NCBI RefSeq assembly: GCF_041381155.1
Contig: NC_091149.1
Coordinates: forward strand, 8,386,609-8,450,608
Direction of reading: 5' to 3'
Length of the DNA: 64,000 nt
Origin: Argopecten irradians
Lineage: Eukaryota; Mollusca; Bivalvia; Pectinida; Pectinidae
This document shows positions 41,310 to 51,652 of this stretch, in pieces. Below the pieces are notes generated by a model. It was not told the DNA's origin. It saw only the letters and a program-made list of their open reading frames with translations, and did not search any database. The translations under genes and the position numbers were made by a program. Within the stretch, counting starts at the first letter, position 1. Each line of letters opens with the position of its first letter.

Positions 41310-41830
41310 TAGCGACATTCCAGAGGGGTTTCACTAAATCTGCCTATATACTACCATCTCTGGTGCACAAATTTAACACTTTTATTAAGAAATGTTTCAC
41401 TAACGGTATATCTGCCTATATATACTACCATACCTGATATTGCCATTAATTTAACATTTTCATTTCATCAATTGGACTCGGTTATCTATTCAGAGGGGTT
41501 TCTATACCAACATCCTTGATATTGCCATTCATTTAACTTTTTCATTTCATCAATTGGACTCAGTAATCTATTCAGAGGGGTTTCTATACCAACATCCCTG
41601 GTATTGCCATTCATTTAACATTTTCATTTCATCGATTGAACTCGGTTATCTATCCGGAGGGCTTTACAAACGGCAAATCTGCCTAAATATACTACCACCT
41701 CTAGATCTGGTACTCATTTTACACTGGTACTCGTTTGTCAAATCATAACTGGCTTTATACCACTATCCCTGGTATTTCCACTCACATAACACTTTTATGC
41801 AATCACTCGGACTCGGTTATCTATTGTATA
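41310..41830. repeat. Tandem repeat of about 82 bp units
   Basis: Five to six diverged units share TATTCAGAGGGGTTTCTATA, CCAACATCC(C/T)TG(G/A)TATTGCC, ATTCATTTAAC and TTTCATCAATTGGACTCGGT. Central units (41480-41640) are the best kept. Confidence 0.85.
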
Positions 41831-41848
41831 TGTATAACATATCGTGTA

Positions 41849-42022
41849 CGGTTTTTTCACGTATTCCGCGGGCAGTAGCAAAATCGCGAAAACAGTTATC
41901 CGCGAAAAGATTTTAAAGCAGGTTTCCAAAGAAATCTAGATCGCGAAATTAAGTTGTTGTGAAAAAAGTTGATTATTGTAAACGTGAAATTAAATCCACG
42001 CGAAAAATAAGTTGGTTTACAG
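41849..42022. mobile_element. Family B-like inverted-repeat element (partial)
   Basis: Rich in TCGCGAAA and CGCGAAAA, with right end AAGTTGGTTTACAG. The left end is unclear. Resembles 47039-47354. Confidence 0.5.
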
Positions 42023-42734
42023 AATATTCACTTTACATACTGTATATGAATATCTTTTAAGGTGCATATGAAGTGTAAATCTTGTAATATTTTGAATGCT
42101 AATGGATTGATTTCTTGGTGCGTTTGAAGAACAGAACTTTGATCAATCATTAGTATGCTTTACCGATTTTACGTGATTAGTTGAGCTGCTTAGAAAAATC
42201 TGTAAAGGACAAAAAGTAAATATGTACATCTAAATGTCAAAAGGACTTCAATGTTCATTCTATTATATCAAACTTTAATTTCACTTTCACTGTCTTTTGT
42301 TTTTTTCTATATATCTACGTTTTGATTATAATATAATATTTGTTGTGCAACTTTTATACGTCTCTTTCACATATTTTGTTATATACTTAGAAATAGTTGA
42401 GGCGATGGCTTTTATAAGTTATTATAATTCGTTTTATTTGCTTTATACAATACATGTTAATCATCCTTAACATCAAACAAAGCATAATTATTAATATGAT
42501 AGTGTGATATGCATGAGATGTACTTTTTTCTCCTGAAGCAAAATCACACCCTCATTATAGGAGTGACATGGGTGAGATTTTTATCTCGGAAGTAAATTCA
42601 CGCCTAGAAAAGTCCACTTACTTTAAAGTTGGTAATTACTGGACTGCAGTGATAATGTCAGTCTTGTCCTGTTGATGACATTATGTGTAATGTGATATGT
42701 AATGGTTACTTAGCTTATTTTAATATAAGGTCTT

Positions 42735-43050
42735 ATGGTGACAAACAACTGAAATATGCGAGAGTGCAAAATACTGATATTATGTATTGTTGAAACAGGA
42801 TGTGGATTTATATATTCATTTCAAAGAATTTTATCATTAAGATAATAGAGATGATGTGATGACGATCCAGACTGTTTTGTGAATTAATGATAACGTCTAA
42901 AGTGATAAACAACTGAAATATGCAACAAAATATTAATATTGTGTATGCTTGAAACAGGTTATGAATATATGTATAACCTTGTATATTTATCTTATATGAT
43001 TTTTATCATACAGATAATAAAAATGAAATGACCAAGGCTTTGATATAACT
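42735..43050. repeat. Diverged tandem duplication of about 165 bp
   Basis: Both halves hold ACAACTGAAATATGC, a TGAAACAGG(A/T)T phrase, TTTTATCAT and AGATAATA(G/A)A. The second starts near 42903. Confidence 0.6.
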
Positions 43051-43439
43051 TTTTATGCCACAGCCATATGACACAAGCGTAATGAAAATAAATAAAATAT
43101 GATGTTAAGTGTTTTTATATAGGACGCACCCTTTGAAATTTCACTTCACTAGTTCAGTTTCAACCAATCAAACCTAACCTAACAAAATGTATTGAATTGT
43201 TCTATTTCATGCAAATATCACTCATCCAATCAAAATCCCTTTAATTATTTTCTTAATGATTACTACGGATCAATAATTATGATTGTTGTTATATTTTTTC
43301 GTGATTTATTCAACATATTTAGTCAAGTGACAAGCATTTTTATTCGTTTTTTTATGTTAGGCATTAATTAAACCGTAAAGGCGACTAAATCTGGGATCTC
43401 TTCTATTCGTTCTACCTGGATTAAGTCATTCTTATGTCT

Positions 43440-43690
43440 CCCTTAGCACAGCCTCACTTTTGACTTCGAGATGAAGCTTTGGTTTCTGTCCCTTTGACGA
43501 GACACACCATAGTCTATAAAAACGCTCATCACAAAAGGAGTGGAACGACTGGTTCGATCGTTTTATAATGTGACCGGATTGGTGTGTTATTCGGTATTTC
43601 TGGCGGCATGTTGCAGTGCTGTAGACACTATAAAATGAGGAAAGTCCTGCTTATACAAGGTGACACAACATGAATATACTGCAGCCTCCT
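43440..43690. repeat. Probable dispersed repeat
   Basis: Contains GTGACCGGATTGGTGTGTTA, TTCTGGCGGCATGTTGCAGT and ACTATAAAATGAGGAAAGTC. I recall similar wording in other molluscan DNA, but no second copy occurs in this window and no ends are defined. Confidence 0.3.
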
Positions 43691-44915
43691 AAAGCATACA
43701 CAAGTACTCATATGCGTTACACATTGGAAGGCAGCTTTAAATGACAATAGTTGTCAGTCAATAAAACGCCAAGCATAACCAACACAACCACCAAATGCTG
43801 CATAAAATTCTATTGATAAGTCATCAAATCGTTGTCCTTGACCCTTTTAACATTATTATACCAGCATGTGTCTGTAGCAGACCGACAGACATTCTCGGAG
43901 TTCTACACACTCGTATTGGCCACTTATTGTAAACTAATTAACCTTGACGAATCCCCAACGTTTGACATTTGGTTTTCTATCGCTTTGTTTTTAGATTTGT
44001 GCGTCGACATTTCGGAGCAATTGTAGTTAATACCGGTAAATAAATATGAAATGCAGTCATAGCTGCCAGGCTATACAGTGGAAATCAATACATGTGACTC
44101 AGCATTTGCTAGGTTAGCATTACTTACAATTGTCTACTTATACTTTGTACTATCCATGTACGCCAAACGTTTGTTGAAGGTATACAGCAATTGTGCTGTC
44201 ACTTGTCAATAGTTGAAGGGCGCAAGTGAAAGTAATTTGCATTTATAAATTATTGTGAAGGTCGCTTCTGGCCAAGTGGAAACCTAAACAATATGTTACC
44301 AGTGTAATTGGTTTCTATTTTTAGACCTAGCATTATACAAATGTAAACATGTTTTAAGTGTATGTAAATACTGTTGTTTTAGCATTTAAAATTCCATACT
44401 AATACTTGCTGTACAGAAACTTCACAGACAACTGATCGACAATCGAATGTAGTACAGTCACCAATGTAGGAATCTAGTCATCCCTTCACGTTACCACCAA
44501 GACATGTAAATACAAATCACCAAAATCATAGAGACAAAACAGCGAATTATTTATTCTTGCAAAATTGTCATTTTACGAAATTAGGTCACTGTGACCTATT
44601 TTTAACACTCAGTTATATTTTCCGATATGTTTTATTATCAACATATCAATGCATTATAATTCATGATAAAATCATTCAAAAATATCATTTGGTTCCAGCA
44701 AAATTGGACAAAACAGAAAATTGACCTCCCTGTTTAACCCCACATAACTGACAAGGGAATCCTACCTGACCTTAATCATTGGTCATATCATGATGTCCTA
44801 ACCCCCGGGTATCTGTGAACAAAAATAATGCTTATCGTCATAGCCACCAGAGGGCCTAAATTGACACTCCCCCTTTAGGAAAGTCGGATTTAAAGAAACA
44901 TGAAAGATATTAGGT
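43691..44915. other. Intergenic, nothing supported
   Basis: No coding-like frame, RNA gene or repeat seen. Small open frames are ordinary for this base composition. Confidence 0.4.
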
Positions 44916-44918
44916 TAT

Positions 44919-45300
44919 AATAATAATGATAATAATAATAGACTTTATTTAGAGTCGATAACACTTTGAGTCAGAGACTCGTCTTCCATGTGGTCGACAT
45001 AAAGACGTTTGAGAAATACAGGTTATTGGAGACTATGTGGAAGTTTTAAGGTCGACGTTGTGATCTAACTGGAAAACACTTTGTTTTGTCCATTCACTCG
45101 TCCGTGTATCTAGATATACAGTATTTCTTGATCTATACGTCAACAATCGGTTGTTGATTAGTCGATTTAGGGACAATGCAATGATCCTATTGTCAAAGAA
45201 CACTGCATGGTCATCGGCCAATGAGTCAAGCAATTCTCGGTGAAAATAGGTCAAATGGTGTGCCCTGGTTGATATGAACAAGAAACATTAATTCAAAAAT
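44919..45300 (-). mobile_element. Retroelement 3' end with (TTA)n tail
   Basis: On the minus strand the segment ends TCTAAATAAAGTCTATTATT (with more ATT after). This tail is shared with 32372, 62243 and 62500. An 82-codon minus-strand open frame (45033-45281) lies just before it. LINE or SINE class cannot be decided. Confidence 0.45.
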
Positions 45301-45983
45301 TTTCGGGAAATCATAATGATTTAATATCTGCGTAAACAACAAATGTTTTGTAATTTTTAAACTTTCATTGCTGCGCCCTGTGGGGAGCCTCCTATATAGT
45401 CATAGTGATGTCATGTTCAGGACATCCGGTTTGACCTGCTGCCCAATGCACCTACGTACTTGTAAGATTTGGGTAAATCAATACACTGAATTAAATAAAC
45501 AGTGTAAACAAGCCTTCTGTGCCTACAAGGTGTACACAAGCATACTTAGATATCGTTATTCAAACATTGAAAACCAGATTACATAATTGTGTAGGTGTAA
45601 AGACAGTCTGGCTTATAAAAAATTCTGGTTTCGTTTTTATTATTAGGAACTACAATGTAATAAATATATGATTAACTTGTCCGAATACCCTAACATGATC
45701 AGACATTATCTTGTATATCAAATCTAGGGTATTGATATCAAATGTTTCCCTCAATTTAGGTGTGTTCACAGAAGATATAAGATTAGGGGTGACTAACTCG
45801 GTAAAAACGTGGAAGATTTAAGTATTTGCTTTCGTTTTCACATCCATCAACACCAACGTCTTTCTATATATAGACACTGTACCTCGATACCACTGTGTAA
45901 GTTTTGGCACTATAACTACATATAAGTATAACCCATCAACTAAGCAGGTGAAGTAATCGATTTTTAGACTGGTGTTGATATCG

Positions 45984-46155
45984 TGGGCCCAGTTTCAGAA
46001 ATATTCCTGAACTTGAAATTTGTCATAGTAAAGTATTACAGAAGTTAAGGAAAACTTCTTATGTTATTTATTAATGAGACTTCTTTAACCACTGCAATGC
46101 TTTTCTATGAAGAATATAAGTTCGGGGGAATTCCGTACTGTTAAGGAATGGTCCA
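45984..46155. mobile_element. Foldback element, family F, decayed
   Basis: Starts GGGCCCAGTTTCAGAAATAT and holds CACTGCAATGCTTTTCTATG and AGAATATAAGTT, matching the layout of 23020-23193. The right arm is badly diverged. Confidence 0.5.
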
Positions 46156-46159
46156 TGTC

Positions 46160-47038
46160 GGGAAACAAAATGAGGCATTTCTTTCCGAAATGAACCTAAA
46201 AGACCAAATCTGAGAACGCGTCGGGAGACCCTTACGAAAATTCCAGTTTTAGACACACTTCTAATGATCCTGAAGTGGATCCGTACAGTTCGTAGTTCCA
46301 TTTCCATCGTACGAAATTTATTTCAAAAGCGTCGTTCAGCCAAACATCGTTGATACTCCAGGTTATTTTCATTATCGTTATATCTCCCCCTGGACCAACC
46401 GCCATACTCCAGGGGTGCTATAAATGTCGTTACATCAATTCTTGGACCATCTCATAGTACAATTGAAGGCAGTTAAGGAGAAAAACTGACAAATAACAGG
46501 CCAGCAGAAACTTCCATTGAATATTAGAGAGCGACGCCCAACTTTAGAGCTACAGAGTTTACCAGAGTGCACTATTTTTCGATTCTTTTGATGGGCATCA
46601 AAGGACTAGTTTAACTGCTCATCCTTTGTCGCAGACAGGGTCTTCAGTTTTGCTATGACAAAGTTCGGGGTGGATATTACGATAGTAATAGTAACCCCTG
46701 GAGTTTTGAGGATGGCAGCGTGGAGGAGCCGTTGTTCTTATTTCTGTCTTGACTATAAAATATCATTCCGTCCTTCACACAAAACTATAAGACGATATAA
46801 AGAGAACAGCAAATTTATTATAATTATTAAAATAGTTTAGAGGATTAACTATTTAATTATATATATTTATATATGTAACATTGAAAAACAAGATAAAGAC
46901 AATGACAACAGGGAAACATAACAACAAGAAATTTAAAGGTAACTATCAATTTGTACTCAATAGAAAGATTGGTTCAATGGGATTGATTACAGAATATACT
47001 TATAACTCAATTTTACAGCTATATGAAATCTAGTAGTT
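46160..47038. other. Intergenic, nothing supported
   Basis: Somewhat GC-richer around 46160-46440, but no coding frame is supported and no repeat ends were found. Confidence 0.4.
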
Positions 47039-47354
47039 ACTGTAAATAAACTTTTCGTGGGGATTTAATGTCGCGATTCTTCGTGGCGAGTTTCTTTTTC
47101 GCGATTTCAGACTCGTACAACTTTACTCTATCTTTGCTTGAAACATCTTCGCGACAAATAGCATCGCTATCTCTAATCACAAGTTACATTTTATCGCACG
47201 CGCAACACGTGGAAATTAATCGCACGCGCAACACGTGGAAATCTAAACGCACGCGCAACACGTGGAAATTAATCGCACGCGCAACACGTGGAAATCTAAA
47301 CGCACGCGCAACACGTGGAATTTAATCGCACGCGACAAGAAGTTCGTTTACAGT
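47039..47354. mobile_element. Inverted-repeat MITE, family B, with an internal minisatellite
   Basis: The ends ACTGTAAATAAACTTTTCG and AAGTTCGTTTACAGT are inverted repeats. The interior is rich in TCGCG. A 26-bp minisatellite (47195-47331) lies in its right half. Confidence 0.75.
47195..47331. repeat. 26-bp minisatellite with E-boxes, alternating units
   Basis: Five units of CGCACGCGCAACACGTGGAA end alternately in ATTAAT and ATCTAAA, so the true period is a 53-bp dimer. Every unit has the E-box CACGTG and several CpGs. Confidence 0.95.
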
Positions 47355-47999
47355 ATAACGAAATATATTATCATCATTTATTCTCACTTATTCATTATCG
47401 TTCTCCGTGCGTTCAAGGTATGGATCTTTGTTTTCTAAAGAATGTTTGATTCTACGTATATCTGATAATATTCCTAAGAGGAAGAACACAAAGATTTCCT
47501 TGTGGAAATTGTCGTTGATATCAATAGATAATATAATTGGTGTAATACATTACGTATGCAAAAAATACGACACAATTGAGATATATTCTTTCATAAGAAT
47601 GGTGCCTTTATGTTTCTTCATAAATATCGCGCGAAGATTTAGGAAGACATCAGAATTCCTTCTAAGGAATTTTAATTTTAAGGATGATTATAATACTAGA
47701 ATGTATTTAAAAGAAAATAATTGACTATTAATCAATGACATGTAATAAAATAAATCTTTCTTCGAGTCAAATGATGTATGCAACAGTTATTTGAAAATCA
47801 CAACCAGTGAAAAAAGATTTTCGTGTTACGTTGGCACTGAATAGTTGTATGGCCATTTCAGTAGTTTGTGTTCATTACAACACGCTATTCTCAGTTACAC
47901 GTATGTCCTTAGTTGTAGCTCAGAGAAGTATTCTACCATCAAACGTATATATAACAAGTGTTATAGAGCTCTGTGTAGTGTTACTGGTGGTAACCTTAC
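47355..47999. other. Intergenic with two open frames of unclear value
   Basis: Frames at 47407-47724 (105 codons) and 47807-48007 (66 codons) are open, but nothing in them is recognised and no splice context supports them. Confidence 0.3.
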
Positions 48000-48024
48000 T
48001 GATTTAGTATAGTAAGTGATTCAT

Positions 48025-48190
48025 AACAAGGGCCCAAGTATATCTTGGTACGAACCCTCTGCCGGCATGTTACAGAAATTTGGTGGTAGCGGTGGGATTC
48101 GAGCCCACGTTTCCAAAGACTCTGTTGTCCCCAACCCTGCGAATACAAGGCAGAGTACACATTATGCGTCTACCAGCATTATGAAATGAG
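48025..48190 (-). mobile_element. tRNA-derived SINE (probable)
   Basis: Read on the minus strand, a tRNA-like 3' half, GTGGGCTCGAATCCCACCGC followed by TACCACCA, includes a B-box-like GGCTCGAATCC and an acceptor end with CCA. It is followed by GTAACATGCCGGCAGAGGGT and a palindromic tail CCAAGATATACTTGG. The same tail wording occurs at 49340-49395. The pattern of tRNA head plus shared tail is that of a SINE, here Leu/Ser-like with a long variable region. Confidence 0.55.
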
Positions 48191-48274
48191 GTCAGATATA
48201 TATAATCATGATACCTTTTGTACATATACACCACATTAAAGAAATTTTAACATTTGTATTCTGTAGGAGTCATG

Positions 48275-48815
48275 GCAAAGACGAAGAGTACACTACTGAA
48301 GACCTGCCCGATATGGACCAGATGGGGAAATATATTACAGATTGCGGCATTTCTACTCTTCAGATCTGAAACGGCAAGATCAGAATACAGGGGACCTGAT
48401 CGTGTCCAGCAGTTCCGAGAAGAGTAGTGACGAGATGAGTCGGGAGAATTGTCCGAGAACGATGAATCACAAACAAAAGAGGATTCGGCTCACCTCCCTA
48501 ACTCAGCACTTGAACAAACCAGCATTTGAAAAATGGAGGAAGGGAGGAGGGTCCTCAAGCAGCCAGACCTAGCTTCCCTCTCTCTAAGAGGCGACCAAGA
48601 ACTGAGCCGGTTGCTGCAATGTCAGCCAAGAAATGGTTGATAGATCTCAGAAACTTAATTCCACTTCCCGTCAACAAAACCAATAAAAAGAAAGCTTTCG
48701 AGAGGTCTGTTGGAAACCAAACTACCGACTCATGGAACTGTCGAAGTTTTAAAAACATTCATGTACAGACCGATCTTATCTCATGTAAGAGGAGCAAAAA
48801 CACTTTAACTAAGTA
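48275..48815 (+). pseudogene. Coding-like patch broken across frames, unknown family
   Basis: After an acceptor-like TTCTGTAG the sequence reads HGKDEEYTTEDLPDMDQMGK in one frame. It then reads DLIVSSSSEKSSDEMSR and LTQHLNKPAFEKWRKGG in a second, then SAKKWLIDLRNLIPLPVNKT and HVQTDLISCKRSKNTLTK (stop about 48816) in a third. The composition is protein-like (Ser, Lys, Glu), unlike nearby DNA. At least two frame changes are needed, so it is a decayed host gene copy, or a real gene with sequencing errors. I do not recognise the family. Confidence 0.4.
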
Positions 48816-48816
48816 A

Positions 48817-49330
48817 AGGAACGACGAGAAAATGGTTAAGGTTGTGAATCGCAAAGACCATGGTGCTTTGTGCAATCCTAAGTCTCGCGGGACAAAAAAA
48901 AAGAAACATTTGGCAAAAGACTAGATGTAAGTTAACAAGTGTTTGTTCGTTATGTTAGATTTACCAATGGTGGAGATATGCTCGCAAACCAACAGGCTTT
49001 AGGTGTGGTGGTGACTGGGTACTTCGTCACGGGTGACCGGTGGCGACATTTTCGTGTCGTGTGTAAATGTCACTGCTGTCCGGTATTCTAGGGTCATAGC
49101 ATCAGTCTCGTTTGTTTCGTTTGCGTGTTGTAGTAGGGCAGTGATCAGCACTGGTCGCGTTGCGCTGTGTTTATAGGAATTGCATATATAGTGGTTTTGT
49201 CTCCCTTCACGTACGGTACGGTGTTGTATAGGGGTATTCTGTCATAAAGAGCATTGCGTAATGTTAAGTGGTGGTAAACTAGCTTCCTATGGCTTATCTG
49301 TATATATTGGCTGCTGTACATATGTTGTAG
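48817..49330. other. Intergenic, nothing supported
   Basis: Slightly GC-richer than average. No coding or RNA gene signal was recognised. Confidence 0.4.
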
Positions 49331-49334
49331 CTTA

Positions 49335-49400
49335 GTTAGGGATTCAAAACAGGGAGCCAAGTATATCTTGATACACACCCCGCCTGGCACGTTACACTAC
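49335..49400 (-). mobile_element. SINE tail fragment
   Basis: On the minus strand GTAACGTGCCAGGCGGGGTG is followed by TATCAAGATATACTTGGCTC, the same tail as the SINE at 48025-48190. The tRNA head is missing or unrecognised. Confidence 0.5.
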
Positions 49401-49551
49401 ACGTACAACGGAACCTGAATGATTGTGTCTATGTTCTGAAGCACCAAGGCACTGTTTTAAAGTTTAGGAATTATTAACAGAGTGAAACATTGAAAATTAT
49501 CTATGATGGGCCATAATTATTATTATAGAGTGTGGGTAATATTTTCGTGTC

Positions 49552-49640
49552 GTACTTACCGGAGTATAAGTCGCTACTTTAATTTCTCTCCTGAAAATCG
49601 GGAGTGCGGCCTAAACACCAGTGCGACTTATACGTGGACG
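49552..49640. mobile_element. Small inverted-repeat element
   Basis: TACCGGAGTATAAGTCGC on the left and GCGACTTATACGTGGACG on the right are inverted, with TCGGGAGTGCGGCC between. Elements with TATAAGTCGC ends are widespread in animals; the class is uncertain. Confidence 0.5.
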
Positions 49641-49644
49641 AAAA

Positions 49645-50250
49645 CTTAAATCGGACGATTGTTTGAAAAGAAAAAATAATAGAAGGCATTTTGATTAGAG
49701 ACGAAATAGATAACGATTAAGGTGCAATATGTAGAAATTATATAGTTTTGATCAATTATATACACTAACAGAAACGCGCGGACAGGACCCCACAAAAGTA
49801 TGGTAAGACTATTTGAATGAAGAGCGATCTTGGTATCAGAACAAAATACATAAATTGTAGATTGAAACATATGTTTAGGTATTTTGATTTTGAGACACAA
49901 CCATATCAAGAACTTTAGAAAATGCTCACGCATTCGTTATGACACAACAGCTACGATTATATTGTATGGAAATGTTAAGCGATCAATACAAATAGCTCAA
50001 TTGACAATAAAACAAGCAATAGTCACAATTATCGACTTTCACATACACGCACATCTAGGACAAAAACCGAACAAATATTTAAAACTGTTTTGATGAAAAT
50101 ATACACCTTATAAGGAAACTCTCCATGCACACAGCAGATTTACAGATATCTCGTGTAGGAATTGTCATTAATCTGAATAAGTAATTGGTAGTGGGATCTT
50201 ACTGTGCACTTGACAAGAACATCATAAATTATCACAAACTAATACTCTAG
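49645..50250. other. Intergenic, nothing supported
   Basis: AT-rich, without recognised genes or repeats. Confidence 0.4.
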
Positions 50251-50253
50251 AAT

Positions 50254-51586
50254 TTTATTTAGCCCAATCAAGTGGTATTATCTAAATTCATTGACCCTAG
50301 TACTCCATGGCTAATCTATAATTTTAACTTTCAAATCGGTCAAAATAAGCATTTTTAAGCAAAGGAAGCAAATGAAGAAAACAATTCAAGAAGTACTGCA
50401 TGTAGCAAAAGAATAAAATAGGCAACTAAAAAAACAAACACACACTGAAATTTTAAGCATTTTAATTGCTTTTACTAACAGAAAATATAGCAAATTACAA
50501 AAGACAACAGAATATTGGGCCCTCTTAGCATATCAAAGACGACTTGTTTCATCAGTCAACAACTGTTGACCTTTCAACTTTGAAAAGCCACTTTGACCTA
50601 CATCAATGCTTAAATGTCTAAAGACATTCAACCTGTCAATGCATTCACTCTTAACTGATTCACCCCAAAAGATGCATTTCACCTCTTCCAATTCAAATGA
50701 TGGAATAGGCCATTGTGAATTTTCAGGGGTGAATAGGTTACACATCATCAACATTTGTCAATTTGAATGTTTCAACCTAGTAAATATGAATGACAATTTT
50801 GATTGTTCAACCTTGATCAGTCTGTTTTGACCCTATGGTTTTGTGAACTTCGACCGAAGTTTTGAAATTTTTTGAAATCTTTGAAGATAACTACCCTGAT
50901 TTCAACATTTTCTACTTTGTCCATTCCCAACAGTTTAAAATCTACAGACACTACATACACAGCGTAAAGATGTTAGTAAATATGTGATAAACTTGTATCC
51001 CTTAACCTCCATATAACAACAATGACCTTCACTAAGGTCAAATCTCATAACTTCAGATACATTTAAAACAAAACAATATAATGTAAGTTGAATAAATGTA
51101 TAACTGAAGAAATAATAGCTTCATCCAAAGCTACATTATAACTTTTTTGCTTAAAAATTAACTCATGATCTTGATTTTCTTTATGATGATACAATGCCAA
51201 CTATTGTTGATAAAAAGCTATGACAAAGCTTGTTTGTTAAACATATATACTCTCCAAAGTCAAATTCTATTACAAATTCAAAATATATTTGGAAAAAAAT
51301 AAATTCCTTCAAATGTCATGCACCAATATAGTTTGATATCAAAATGTTTCCTCTGAAATGATTTTTTAATGATTGATGAAAACATGTAGAATAAAGAATT
51401 TGACATGTACTTCTTGGAATACACGACAGAAATTCAGATTTTTTTTAGTCCATCACAGAATATAACTTGTTTTTAACTATCAGCACTAGATGGACAACCT
51501 TTGCCGACAATGATTTTACAGGAGTTTCACTTGCAGTCAGCAGATGTTTACCAAATCCCTCGCTTGTCCCGTTTTTGATAGATCCT
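50254..51586 (-). other. Tetraspanin 3' UTR (left edge approximate)
   Basis: On the minus strand an AATAAA lies at 50259-50254, about 1.3 kb after the stop. It is one possible poly(A) signal, and a nearer one may be used. A family E element sits inside at 50651-50740. Confidence 0.35.
50651..50740. mobile_element. Short inverted-repeat element, family E
   Basis: Ends TTAACTGATTCACCCC and TTTCAGGGGTGAATAGGTTA are inverted repeats. Similar to 20632-20720. Confidence 0.6.
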
Positions 51587-51652
51587 TTACACAACCTCAT
51601 ACTCCTTCTTCAGGGCTCGGCCAAAGCAGCAGGCGAACAGAATTCCAACAAT
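51587..51652 (-). CDS. Tetraspanin exon 5 (last)
   Basis: Acceptor CCTTGCACAG. Encodes IVGILFACCFGRALKKEYEVV then TAA; the peptide is given here as TM4 end IVGILFACCFG plus tail RALKKEYEVV. Membrane-proximal cysteines are likely palmitoylated, as in the family. Confidence 0.94.
   Translation of the reverse strand: MVGILFACCFGRALKKEYEVV

Noticed and set aside
43832-44026. 64-codon open frame
   Set aside because: Length is expected by chance here and nothing in it is recognised.
47407-47724. 105-codon plus-strand frame as a gene
   Set aside because: No family, no splice or promoter context, and composition typical of local AT-rich DNA.
48526-48816. Call of an intact gene from the 96-codon frame alone
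   Set aside because: Upstream protein-like sequence continues in other frames, so the frame is part of a broken unit and its ATG is not a credible start.
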